From: Cornus controversa
Taxonomy: Eukaryota; Streptophyta; Magnoliopsida; Cornales; Cornaceae
Direction: 5' to 3'
DNA length: 64,000 bases
Assembly (NCBI GenBank): GCA_026545225.1
Contig: CM048849.1
Location: 33,738,336 to 33,802,335, forward strand
Positions 1-12,276 of this stretch are shown piece by piece. Under the pieces are notes generated by a model. It did no database searches and was not told the DNA's origin. It worked only from the letters and a program-made list of their open reading frames with translations. How positions within the stretch are numbered: position 1 is the first letter of the stretch; every line of letters begins with the position of its first letter. Both the position numbers and the translations under genes were made by a program.

Positions 1-1777
1 TCTCTTCTAAAATAAAGTAGGGATGCCTAAATCATGAAATCTGAGATTTGTGTGACTATATTGGGTGCCTATGGCATCCAATTGGTTATATGTGTATAGT
101 TGTGTATTTTCAAAGTTAAAGCATGTTATATTGTGAAGTAGAATGAATTCCTACCACTATTATATGTTTAGAAGTGTTTCATGTGGATATATAGCATGTT
201 GTATGGAAATGTGGAAGAATTATACATGTTTTATTTGTATATGTAAATGTGACACCTACGTGTTTGATTAATTGACTTAAATAGCATTATTTGTTACAAA
301 GCATGTTGTATTATTGAAATGAATGCTTTGGCATGAAAGAATGTGTACATGAGTATGAATACATGTTTTACCCATGCATTGCACATACATGACTATGAGG
401 GTGTATGTGAGAGAGAGTAAGAACACCGAATGGACCGACTAAGGAGTTCAAGTATAAAATTGAATGAACTGACTATGGAGTTCGGGTGTTCAAGAAAAGA
501 GGAATAAGATGTTGGATGGACCGTCATTGGAGTCCGAACTCTAAGTTGTGTGTGTGTGAGACATATGGGAGGGACATAACATTATGCATACAAAGTATAT
601 GATGCATGACATTGATATTGGAATGTGAACATGTGTCTATTAGGATATTGTGATATATGTATGTAATGTGATTACATGTTATAGTATTCACAAAACTTTA
701 GGAATTATGTTTTAGACATTTCTATTAAGTATGGAGGAGCTCATCTCACGTATATAAACTCTTTTTAGGGCATAACAATGAGATAACAGAGTCTCCCCAA
801 CAATGAGTTAGTATGGAGTGTAAATAGGTTCTTGGGAGACATTTTAGTTATTATTTTTGGAATGCATGTTTGGAATGTTGACTAAATGCATATTAGATAT
901 GTATATAACATTTTAATATTTCAGGAATGTGTGAATGAATATGTTATATGACAATATATGTAAGATTTTGGAAATAGATTAATGTTTGGAAATTCACTGT
1001 TGATACATTTATGAACCAACTTTTATTTATATGTATGTATGTGAGAGTATGGCATGTAAAGGACCTTCGTCTATACAACTATGCATGTGTTAGTAGTATA
1101 ATGAGTGAACTAGTGGTAGGCTTTGAATTAGGTAATTAAATGAATGTTTTAAGATTGTGGAAAGAAATAGATGAATGCTAGATTATGGGAATGATGACTT
1201 TGAATTCCATTTATGCGTGTATAACAATTGTGGGAATGGTTGAGATGAGGAAAGGGTAAGTTGGGAGGTTCCATTAAGTTGTGGATTCAATGTGGTGTAT
1301 GTTGGGGCTTAAAAATAAGAAGTAGCAAATTTAGGGGAGTATCAGCTGGCTAAACTATCCTTCAGCCAACTGATACTACGGAGATACAAAGATTTTGAAG
1401 TTTCAGACGCTGCAAGGACCTGTTTCGGTTGACCAAAAATTCCTTTCAACTGACCGAAAGAAATCCTTCAGCCGACCTAAGCAATTAACTAGCTGGCCGA
1501 TAAACTGCCCAAGTTTCAGCCGACTGGTGGGATGTCCATCAGTTGACCAAAACCTATAAAATGGGCCAATTGGGTGTTGTTATGTGTTTGGGAGTTGGGG
1601 GTCTGAACACACAAGGGCCTAGGGGATATACCTTAGCATGATGATGATCACTTAAGCTAGTTTCCTCATGAATATTATGATTAAATGATGACGACCAAGC
1701 AATCATGACACCTCACAACCTAGAGTTTAGACTCGGACCAGGGGTGTTTTGGTGGTCCAGATTTTGGAGCATAATAG
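1..1777 (+). mobile_element. LTR-like block of a Ty3-type retrotransposon (3' part, left end outside window)
   Basis: Non-coding block that shares several landmarks with the blocks at 12277-14740 (same strand) and 8893-11292 (opposite strand). These are a 'gatgcctaa...gtttgtgtgagta' segment near 20-70, repeated 'ggaccgac...ggagt' motifs at 420-540, and a distal 'catgacacctcac...gactcggacc' segment at about 1705-1740. It ends near 1777 and is followed by CTTGGTATAAGAAC, a degraded form of the initiator-Met tRNA primer site TTGGTATCAGAGC, as expected just inside a 5' LTR. The short reading frame at 1705-1899 lies across the LTR edge and is not a gene. Confidence 0.55.
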
Positions 1778-2270
1778 CTTGGTATAAGAACGTAACTAGG
1801 TTTGAATACCTAGGGACGAAGGGTAAAGGTCAGATTACGTGTGGATTTGAAGTGGTTAGAACCTTTAGGTTTGAAACCAAGAACTGTGGGGAGCAATGAC
1901 ATAATTGATTTGTTAAGTTTTGTGCATATGAACTATGTTTGCGTGATGACATGTTATGTGCTTATGTGATAACAGGTATTATGTGTTTGGTATTTACTTG
2001 AAAGCATGCTTATATGTTATATGTTGTCAGAAAAACATGTCTATGTGTTGCGTGTTTAAGTTATAACATGTTTCTACATTGTGTAGTAGGTTGGTTATGT
2101 TGAGTACTTAGCATGAGATAATTGATCGTTATTAACCCATGTCTTGGCTATATAGCTGATCATGGTTAAGTGTGTCAATTAAAAACACCACTCATAATAG
2201 CACGAATCCTAGTAGGATATGATCAAAGTGATGTGCCATTTTGACCGTCGAATAAGGAGTTATGGGCAAA
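1778..2270 (+). other. decayed retroelement leader, no gene
   Basis: This stretch starts with the primer-site-like sequence (1778-1791) and then runs through AT-rich sequence with no open frame of note. It is probably the 5' leader of the element whose LTR lies to the left. Nothing else is recognised. Confidence 0.35.
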
Positions 2271-3790
2271 TACAAAAACGGGTCCAGAACCTTCTTTTTC
2301 GCACAATTGGATTTTAGCTCATAACTTCCTTAAGTAATTACACTTATTTTAGGGCTCTTCCTTGGGCTATTTTTAATTGAAATATTGACTTGACTTGATC
2401 CAATTGATGTACACTTCTTCTAACCTTATTGAATATCATCTTTATAAGCCCAAAATTCATGGTTTGAGTGAATTTACCATTAAGGACTTGAACATAAGAA
2501 AAAAAATAAAACAAAGTAAAATCACAAATAATCTGTTAATAAGAGAATAAAATATACAAGTTGAGAGGCTATAATGCGTAACATTCAATGCCTATTGAAC
2601 TAGCAGTCCTCTATGTGGCTTAACCCAGCTCTAGACATACCAAGTCATATACCCCTTCAATTCATTAGATCCCCTTATTGAATTCACACTCAAAACATGA
2701 ATACATAACTCTTTTTTTTTTCATTCCAATTTTATTTTTCTTTTGCTTATTTGTTGTGCAATGTCTTGGTCCATTAAACTTTGTAGAAGATCCATGTAAC
2801 AAGCTTTCAGTCAATAACTCCCAAACCAAATGCCTTTAGGGACTAGGTGTCAAGACGTCCCAAAAGACTTAATAACTCAAATCTATCAAGTTACAAACCT
2901 AAACAACTAATGTTTCATCTATTCTCACCCTTCATTTTTTGCACGAACACTCAATGCTTACTGAGGAAAGAGGTCCGGTTACTTTATGAGAAGGATCAAA
3001 CTAATCTGTTATTCTTCAAATATTTTTTTTCCTTTTCGAATTTTTCTTCGAAGTCAATTATAACACAACACACCATCAGTATTCATTCTCAAGGGATACT
3101 AATTAATATCAAACACATGTAACCTAGCAACTCAGAGCAAAAGTTTATACCCCACAAGAATATGCTAGTATGTCCGTGAATGATAGAAAACTAAAATCAA
3201 CTACTCCAAGGCATGTCAATGCAAACAATGATTTAAACCACTAAATTCAAATCAAAGTCTCTAGAAATTTAAAACTTACTAAAGAATTGGAAGTTAAGAA
3301 CCTAAATAAGGTATTAAACGTTTGATTAATGTGAAAACATCCTCACTAAAAACAAAACAAATAATAACAAAAACTATAAAAAGAAAAATAACTACATAAA
3401 TAAAACTACCAAAAATTAAACACTTTCCTAAAAACATGTCACTACTTCACTTTCACTAAATAAGCATATGAAAGGCATCACTTTACCCCCAAACTTGAAC
3501 TGTACATTGTCCTTATGTACATTAAAAATAAACATAGATGAGAGTTAGAACGATAATATTACCATGATTGGTAGTAAGAAAAGATAACAAACCACATGCG
3601 TGAAGGTAATAATAACTCTCCCAAACTTAGATGCAACAAACTACCAAAACGCACCACTATACGAGCCAAGTGAAATGAATGGAGAAATAAAAATGAAAAT
3701 AAATATATAAAAAAAATAAAAAATGATCACATTTAGGCTAACACAAATGAGAGAAAATAAAAAAAATTTATTTTTTTATTATTTTTTTTT

Positions 3791-4022
3791 AAATTGGGGG
3801 ATCAATTGCCCCATCTGGGGAGTCCGTCGCCTAACCTTGACAAAAAAAATTTATTTTTAAAAATTGGGCGACTGATCGCCCATCTAGGGAGTCCGTCGAC
3901 CAACCTCGACCAAAAGGCCCTTTTAAGGGGTGTTCATCTCTCAACATCGACTGCGAGTTTATTTTTTCAAAATTTCAGGAGATTGTTCTCCCAGGTCCAT
4001 CTCCTAACACCGACCGCAAAAA
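3791..4022. repeat. short tandem repeat, unit about 70 bp, roughly 3 copies
   Basis: Units begin at 3791 and 3861 with 'aaattggg', and a more divergent third lies at about 3930-4022. Each carries a small inverted motif (GGGGATCAATTGCCCC; GGGCGACTGATCGCCC) followed by 'atct.gggagtccgtcg' and a poly-A/T spacer. The open frames across it (3794-4027 +, 3967-4179 -) are by-products of the repeat. Confidence 0.6.
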
Positions 4023-4639
4023 ATTGATGTTGCGCATGAAAGTAAAAGATCAAAAAACACCTATTCCTTAAAATGTGAAAATAAAATACTAAACTAACAA
4101 AGGACAAAACTACTAATATACAAAATAACCCACAGTAACCACTTTTAACATCTAGGCTAGATGAAAATCTTATTTTCAATTCAAGGTTCGCCCGATGTCA
4201 CATCACTCGAGGAGATTTAACATCGCCCCTATATGATCCTCACTTTCTTATGCCGAACTCAAAATAATCGGAAGGGTCTCAATAGCTCCTAAAAACACAT
4301 ATTTCAACTTTGCAGGAAGAGGTTTCAATTCTAACTATAGAGGAAACTCTAATGATGGCACCAGAGGAGTGCTAGAAAGAGGAGAAAATGGTTCTATCGG
4401 AATCCTCCAAGGTGGATTCTCTTGAATAGCCACTACATCAAGCAAAACATTCACCCTCGCAATAAACTTCTCAACATCAAAAGACTCATAATTGAAGAAA
4501 GACATACACGCCTCCAGAGGTTCTTAAGATAGAGCAAATAAAACAACTTCTTTCACACAATTATCAATGACATCTATGAAGAAACAATCACTCTCATCTA
4601 GAGGATGTTGAGTGGCATTAAAAATATATAACTTCACTT

Positions 4640-5029
4640 TTATTGAGATATGTCCATAATCTCTGATCTGCAATTAATACAAGCATCGGCAGTAGCTAGA
4701 AATGGACGGCCAAGGATGACTGGAATGTGTCTCTTCGGATTATGAACTGGCTTGATATCTAAGATGATGAAATCCACTAGGAAATAAAATTTATCCACCT
4801 TAACAATGGCGCCTTCAATAATCCCACGTGGTTGTTTGGTTGATCTATTTGTAAATTGTAAAATCCCTGTGGTAGGCTTTAATTCTCCTAAACCCGACTG
4901 TAGGTAAACCAAGTAGGGCAGTAAATTCACACTTGCACCTAAATCCAGAATAGCTTTCTCCATTTGATGTTCCCCAAAATGCATGAAATAGTTGGAGCTC
5001 TCGGATCTTTGTACTTTTGAGGAGTGCAA
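4640..5029 (-). pseudogene. retropepsin (Ty3/gypsy aspartic protease) remnant
   Basis: An open stretch of about 129 codons encodes a retroviral-type aspartic protease. The active-site signature D-T/S-G appears as AILDLGASVNLLPY (DLGAS, as commonly seen in Athila-type proteases). The flap and C-terminal part are recognisable in PRGIIEGAIVKVDKFYF and in PVILGRPFLATADACINC (ILGRPFLAT is the conserved C-terminal motif). In a live element the protease would cut the Gag-Pol polyprotein. Here no downstream polymerase follows and both sides are broken by stops, so this is a fossil. The start codon shown by the open frame is not meaningful. Confidence 0.8.
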
Positions 5030-5479
5030 TGCTGAATAATCGAGCTCTCTTGTTATGGAAACATCACTTTTTTAGAACATGGCTCTTTAGTCACCTTTTT
5101 TGAGTGCACAAGTCCTTCAAGAACTTGGCATAAGGAGGAATTTGTCTAATAGCATCAAGGAGTGACAAATTGATCTTTACTCGTCGAAACACTTCCATCA
5201 TATCATTTAACTTATCCCCTTGTGATGAACCTAGAGGGGGAGGGGGTGCATAGGTTCTTCGATTTTTCTTCCTAATAATGCAAGTTTGGCTTTAAAATCT
5301 AATCACACATTCTGACACAATTGTTTATAGAGGAAAACTCCAAGGTGGGGTAAAAAACCTCTTGGCCCTTAAGCCCGAACTGAGTTCCACTATGTCTGAA
5401 AGGGTAGTACAGTAATTCTTCAATCATTCTTTCACTCACCCAACTCACCACATAATCACTCCAGTTCTCAACCCAGTTC

Positions 5480-7265
5480 ATAGCCCCCCTAGGCCTGAAC
5501 CACTCTCACCAATTCTCACAACAACTTTTTCACTCTCAACCTAGCCCATGCTAACCAAAGCTCAAGCTATCTCTTACCAATCTCACCACAATCACTCACA
5601 CTCCCCCTGTCCAAAGTATCCCTATACCTGGACTATACATAATGAATGTGGAGTCAGTTCGATGTAGTAAATAACAACTTCTTCAAACTCTAATAGCAAG
5701 TCTTCAAAGTCTAGTTTGATAATGACATGACCACTTGACTTCTTGGCAGATAATGACACTTGAACTCTTGCAGTGATATGCTTCAATAAGGACACCCTTA
5801 AAGTGTAGTTGCAACGGACTTGTAGTAGAACACTCTTTCACAGAATCCCGTTCTCAACTTCTTGAATAACCATTCAGCTAGGAATTCACTTCAGATAGTT
5901 GTCCTGATGTTTCTTTGTCTTTGTACCTGTTCTCAAAATGAACACAACTGCAACTAGAGTAGACTTTAGTAGCACAGAAATTATGATGCATGTTCAACAT
6001 TATAGGTTCAACAAAGATAGTAATAATATTAAGCGAAATCAGCATAACAGCTATTTTAAACTAGTAATTTCAGCACATTAAAACCAGCATATCAGTAGTT
6101 CTTAGACAACAAATTTAGTACACTAAAATAAGCATATAAGTAGCTCTAAGACAACAAATTTAGCACACAAAAAAAAATCAGCAGATAAGCAGCTCTAAGA
6201 CAGCAATAATAGCACCCTAAAATCAACACATCATCAATTTTAAGACAGCAAAATCAGCACCCTAAAAATCAGCATCAGCATTTTTAAGATAGCAAAATCA
6301 ACACTCTAAAAATCAAGATCAACATTTAACTTCAGCAAGTTATCAATAGAAAGGTCAGCTTTAGCACTTTGGACTTTTAGGATAGCACATCAATTCAGCA
6401 AAAAATAGATCATAAACCATAGTTTCATCACCTTGAAATTTTCAACAAAATGGATTTCAGAACATGACTTTTAGAACATGAAATATTCAGCAAACTGATT
6501 TTCACAAAATAAATTTCAACAACTTCAACTCATCAAAACAGATTTATCGTATAGAAACTTGGAAATCACAGAATCACAAAATAGCAACACAAACAAGTAC
6601 TCTGGTAGCAAGAACAGATTTAACAATACTCATAAACAGTAATGAAAATAGAAACCATCACTTTTTGCATAGTAAGAATATAAACATCACAAAACATGTA
6701 TGAGAATGTGCATTTGTGCTTATGTGTGACAACAAGTAGCCTCAATCTGTGCGGCTGTGATATGTGTGCAAGAGAGAAGAGATTAGTAAGAGTTTACCCA
6801 AAATGAAATCGAGATGAACAGAATCAGTGGCTCAAATAATGATTTTGTCAATGAAGTATGAGCTGAGATTTTTCAATGAAACGAGATTTTAAGCAATCAA
6901 TATTGTTAGCGAAGGTAGATCAGATTATCAATGAAGTCTGCATAGGTGTTCCAGGTCATTTACGAAGTAGACGAAGGTGATTCAGGCCAAAGGTGAAGTA
7001 GACGAAGGTGATTCATGCCGAAGGCGAAATAGACGAAGGTGATTCATGATTGTAATTGATCAAAAATGACAGCCATGAAAAACCCTCAGTTCATCTCACC
7101 ACCTCACTTTCCTCTTCTCCCTTTTTTTATATTTCTTTTCTTTTCACCCATGCTCACTGTACACTCTATATTCGTATATATATATCAATATAAGCGCCGA
7201 ATAGTAAAGACCATTTCTGCTGAATTTTTTATTTATTTATTTTTTTATAAGGCATGAAACCCTAG
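5480..7265. other. non-coding insertion or retroelement flank with A-rich tandem repeats
   Basis: No coding sequence is recognised. The stretch contains a purine-poor 'ctcacc' rich part (5500-5600), an A-rich repeated part (6060-6370), three near repeats of 'gaagtagacgaaggtgattca' (6960-7045), and an (AT) tract near 7170. The minus strand of 7260-7380 ('ggcaaaggagccc...attttgggaac') looks like an LTR or UTR edge, but no matching partner was found. Confidence 0.3.
6060..6370. repeat. degenerate tandem repeat, unit about 55 bp, 5-6 copies
   Basis: Repeated pattern 'atcagcat.taagtagctctaagacagcaaatttagcacccta' recurs with increasing divergence through the interval. No coding potential is visible. 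Confidence 0.6.
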
Positions 7266-7479
7266 TGTAATAATGTTCCCAAAATGCCCTAAGGGCTCCT
7301 TTGCCTTAGCATTAATTTCTAAATCACCCTTCTTTAATAAATTGACTAAATTGTCCGTGCAATTTTGTTAGTGCATAACACAAAGACAAATAATAGAACA
7401 AGATAATTAATAAAATCATAGAATTAAGGCTAGTAAATGCATTGAATGTGAAAAGACACTAATGTCTTTGAGGATCCTT

Positions 7480-8383
7480 TTTGATATTAAAACTTGGGTA
7501 AACATGCTTATGAGCTTCTCAGACCATCACCTTGCTTTCCCAATTTAGATGCCTCCTGAATGCTCTGTGGAAAATGAGCTTTAGGTTCATATGAAGCTTC
7601 AACATTAGAACTTTTTGTCACCTCTTCTTCATCAATCTTCTTATCCCCTACTTGTTGTCACTTATTTCCCCACTTCTCACAATAATGATTGCTTGAAATT
7701 GCTCATGGTGTGAATTGCTTGATGAAGTAATATTGTTGAGGACATGAACCTCTCTTGGGTTGGTGACTGTTTGGCTTGAAAGTTTTCTATCATTTTCTTC
7801 TACTCAAGGTATTGGCAAGTTAACCAAACTATGATTCGAATTTGGTGATAGACTAAGAGTGAGAATGAACTAATTATGGGATAGATTCGAGAGCACTCAA
7901 CACCTTGTCTTCAAAAGCTGAATTCTTAGGAGGAGTAAGAGCACGAGCATGATATTGTTATGGAGGCACATAATTCTTAGGAGAATTGAATACTTAAGCA
8001 CTAGGCTGAAAAGTCGGTTGATTTGCTGTCCCATGAACTTGTGTAGCTTGATTATCTATTCTTTGAGCTCTCCATGAGAAGTTTGGGTGATTACTTCATC
8101 CGGGATTATAAGTGTTAGAATATGGATTATTCACCGGTCTAGAGAATGTTGCTTACACTTGCTCTTGTGAAACATCAACAAATTGCCCAACTGAATGACA
8201 AATATTAACATGTTTCATAGGATTAGAGCAAAAAGCACATGGCTCAAACATAGGAGGATTCAGAGATGGATTAGGGTCATGACCAACTGCCATGAGCTGC
8301 ACCAATTTATGCAACAAAGTATCTACATTAATAGATATTGTGTGGTCCACAACTTGCAATTTATATTTATATTTACCATTCAT
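7480..8383 (-). pseudogene. Athila-like gag C-terminal remnant
   Basis: Translating the minus strand from 8383 gives MNGKYKYKLQVVDHTISINV, then CAFCSNPMKHVNICH (a zinc-knuckle-like Cys/His pattern), then QFVDVSQEQV. After a stop, the same frame continues with pieces such as NPYSNTYNPGWSNHPNFSW. The YNPGW.NHPNFSW motif is typical of gag polyproteins of the Athila group. Later pieces (about 7980-7880) read NSPKNYVPP and FEDKVLSALESIP, again broken by stops. The frame is interrupted several times, so no functional Gag can be made. Confidence 0.65.
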
Positions 8384-8450
8384 AATAGAACGAATCCTTG
8401 AATGATAGGGCTCTAAGTTGAGGGTGTCGATCCCACAGAGACTACGTAGG

Positions 8451-8892
8451 GATAATATGCTAAAAGTCGAAGGTTGATTCTTGTTTAATTCAAAAACAAG
8501 TTTGAATTGTTTGTTTACTCTACTTTAAAAATCATAAATTATAATTAAAATACAAAGTTGAGAAAAAGATAAGGAACTAGGGTCGAGACTTCACCACTAG
8601 CCTCGTAACATGTCAAACTTATAATGAATTGGGGGATGCATGCAAATGTGTACTAATTGGTGCATTTGGCTTGTGGCCTACAATGCAACCGCCAAGAGGA
8701 CACATGCACCTTAAAATACTATACTCCATCTTCGATACGTGTAAATTCCCTACTTACCTACTTACCTAAATACCTAATTAACTAAGTGTAATTAATTTAC
8801 CATCTCTTAGCATGGACTATGCAAAAATATATATACATATATATATATATAATTCGATCCAAAAATAATTCAGGTCATTACAGATACCAAGT
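8451..8892 (-). other. retroelement leader or LTR remnant, no gene
   Basis: On the minus strand this begins beside the LTR at 8893 with ACTTGGTATC (partial initiator-Met primer site). It later contains 'agtctctgtgggatcgacaccct', a sequence commonly found near the 3' end of Ty3-type LTRs. An (AT)n tract lies at 8827-8852. No open frame is present. Confidence 0.4.
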
Positions 8893-11292
8893 TGTCACGG
8901 CCTAAAATCTGGACCGTCGAAACTCCCCAGGTCCGAGTTTGAATTCCAGGTAGTGAGGTGTCATGATCACTCGATCGTTATCCCACGACCTGGACAACCA
9001 TGAAAAACTACCATTTATCACCTTCGGCTCCTATTTGGACCACCGAGATCATTACTTGTCCCGAAAGCCTTTTCATTTCCATTACATCAATATCTCACCG
9101 AAAAGTCACATATGGTCATTTAATCTAAGTCATCATCTCATGAATCAGTGGAAGCATTATCATGTACATCAATGTCATTATATTCAATGATCATTCTCAC
9201 AATAGGACCCCACATGTATACCATGCACACCTATTCACTCACTTTAGCTCATCTCAGTTCACTCAGCATCTAGATATTACAACGCATCATAACCTAGATT
9301 ACGAAGCCGATGCATCGACTATGTATCGTAAAAAGGTGCAAAATGCACTATTTTTGGTAACCTAATCTCCCCATTTCTGCAATGCATCGTGACTGAACCG
9401 ACGATATATCGAAATATTTTGATATATTGTAATGCATGTTATGATATATCACAATAAGCATTACGATCCATCTTAGCCACTCAAATAGTTACCTTTCTCA
9501 CCCTTAACACTTGGTTCATTTCATACTTTCGCAACTCAATCATTTTACCATTAATATACATGCATAAATGGACATTAATTGAAATATAAATCATCATTCT
9601 CATTGTCTAGCATTCACCATGCTCAAAACATACATATAATGTATGTACTTATAAAATATAACCATAACATGTTATCAAAACATAAAATATCTTATACATG
9701 ATCAACACATACATATAGTCCACATTCCGGACATGTATCCAAATAAAGTATTAAATGAAGAAATCGGTCACGTTCCATGCCAAATCACCTTTGGAAATAC
9801 TCCATCACCTCATTACCATTTCCTAAAAAGACTTAATACTCATGAGATGAGCTTCAACACGCTCAGTAGGAATGTCTAAAACATAATTTTACAAGTTCCG
9901 TGAATATCATATAAACATACATTTGCATTTAATCATATTATGCTAATAACCAGATATTTCAACCATATCATGAGCTACATATAATCCAACATGATATGCA
10001 CATCTCCCTCATCCTCTCCACACAACCATTGGACTCTGATCACTGGACTATCCAATTCTATCTAACTGGGATTCCTATCCTGACCACCCTATATAGGACT
10101 CCGATTACTGGATCATCTTATTTCCCTCGCCAAAAGGATTCCAATAACAAGTCCATCCAATTGAGCTTACCACCCTCATCATATACTTGCCAATGAAGAT
10201 GTATTCCACATGCTCATACTAAATGTGCATATATAATTGAAAGTAACATTGTAACCACTCAACATGCTTGTGCATTTCCATACAAATCTCATATGCATTT
10301 ACATTGAACATGTATCACATTTCTTACATTTTATATGATTTATATCGATAATCAAACATATTTTACATCTAAACATGCTTTCAAAATAATTTATCAAACA
10401 CAGAAATGTTACATTCACATATACACATGAACACACATAATTCTCTCACATTTCACATTCAACATACTTCATAATCATTTAAGACAATTATAAACATATA
10501 ATCACGTCATTTTATATTGAAAAGTTATTGAATTGTATAATCTATCATGTTTTAACTTTGAAAAATATATAATTATACTCATATAACCAATTGGTTGCCA
10601 AAGACAACCAATATACTCACACAAATCCTAGATTTCATGGGTTAGACATTCCTATCTCAATTTAGAAGAGCTTCTAAATAATTTTTTCAAATTTTCACCA
10701 AAGTTAGCTTTGTCTGAATTCAATTTTGAACAGATCAATCTTGAGCCCTCGATGTGTAGAACAATTCTCTCTTATTCGATGCCTTCCAATTCTCACTCCA
10801 AGCCTTTCAATTTCAATGGAGAATGAAGAAAATGAATGTATGTATATATATATATATATTGTTCTCTCAATCGGTTGATATAGAATGAGAGAATGAGGGT
10901 TGTGTCATTCTCCTTTCTATTTATAGACCTAGCCTCCTTTATTTACAAAAACGGCACTTGTCACTAACCGAACCATCTCGGACTTCGTTTTCAGTTTCAG
11001 TAACTCCTACGGACTCGAAATCGATTCCATAGTTAATCAAATATTTTATTTAATACAATCTCAAAATTTGGTGTCATTTTGAAACTTTCAGATTTTTCGG
11101 GCCTATTGAACCCCGCGTCCCAGGCCCACCTGACCCGAAAAACTCAGCTTTCACCTAACGCTCCCAAAATTTCTTCAGACTCTTGTACAAGCCCCCAAAC
11201 ATGTATTTCACATTTAGAACACATATATAATCATTTATATAACTAAATGAAAATAGAGAAAAATCGATCAAAAATGGTCACAGTTCTTACAG
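8893..11292 (-). mobile_element. long LTR (about 2.4 kb) of a Ty3-type retrotransposon, minus strand
   Basis: Read on the minus strand it starts TGTAAGAACTGTGACC and ends CCGTGACA, giving the TG...CA ends of an LTR. A TATA-like 'ctataaatag' lies at about 10919-10928. It is homologous to the plus-strand blocks at 1-1777 and 12277-14740. The 5-bp word GATAC is at 11293-11297 and also at 8883-8887, five bases short of the TGTCACGG terminus, so either a target-site duplication or the primer-site sequence explains it. Open frames within it (for example 8963-9365) are short and have no recognisable product. Confidence 0.6.
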
Positions 11293-12276
11293 ATACATGT
11301 TCTAACATACTTTCATTCAATAATTTTATTAAAATATATACATATAACACCAATGCATATAATTATCATTATAATTATCATGTGAAGACTCAATTAGGAA
11401 CATAAGTATAACTAACATACAAGACTCAATTCCTAACACTTCTAAATGTACTAATCAATACAAAACCCACATCAATTCTTAAAGAATCTATGATATGGTG
11501 GAGAGAACACTCCTACCTCAATTCCAAGCCAAATTCTCAAAAATTTCCAAATTACCAAAAGTCCAAATTGCTCCGAATTTGATTCTAAAACTGTAGACGC
11601 GTAGATCGTAATGAATAGAACAACTTTCTTTTCTTGAGCTACCCCCAATTCCAAACCCTAGTTTGGCCCAAATTTTTAACCTTCACCAAATTAAGCTTTG
11701 AACTGATCAATTCGAAGAGAATAACACTCTTTCCTCTTAGATCAATCTTCAATTCTAATTCTAAGACATCTTAATTGTAGAGAGAAGTTGGGATGAGGTT
11801 GTAGTGAGAGAGAGATAAGAGAAAATCTAATTTTTGTGGTGAATTAAATAATTTAATTCTATTTAATTTTTTCTCTTTACAACTAAGTCTCTCTCTTTCT
11901 TTTAATTTGCTCCTTATTACTACTAATACTCTACTAATCACTTACTAACATTTTCTCTTCCTAACTTATCTTTTAAACCCCTCAATTATTCACATATGCC
12001 CTTATAACAATTTTCAAGACTTATGAAAGTCTCCCAGGTCATCTGACTCTCCCCGCGTCACACACCCGAACTCAAAACTCCCAAAAAAGCCCCAATGCTC
12101 ACAAAACACATACTTAAATCAATTTCTCATACTTTTATCACAATTAAAATATAATTAATTGTAATTAAAAATTAAAATAAATTCCAAGGCTTTATAGTTC
12201 GGTTCCAAATATCCAGACTTGTTTCCCTCAAGTATGACGTGATTTCAAGAACGAAATATTTATAAGTTGGGTAGGT
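11293..12276. other. unclassified retroelement-like spacer
   Basis: AT-rich sequence with LTR-like features on the minus strand (UTR-like 'aaaccctagtttggccc', pyrimidine-rich tract, 'gtagacgcgtagatcg'), but no paired copy in the window. No gene seen. Confidence 0.3.

Larger units (their letters stand above)
2271..8450 (-). mobile_element. decayed Athila-like Ty3 retrotransposon internal region, minus strand
   Basis: The minus strand contains a gag C-terminal remnant (about 7900-8383) and a retropepsin remnant (4640-5029) in the order gag then protease. Further along is a plus-strand 'ccccaaacttgaact' tract at 3488, a sequence often seen in Athila-type internal regions. No reverse transcriptase, RNase H or integrase frame is found between or beyond them, so the element is internally deleted or interrupted. 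The segment at about 5480-7260 looks like a foreign insertion because it has a different composition and tandem repeats. Family assignment rests on remembered gag and protease motif patterns. Confidence 0.55.
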
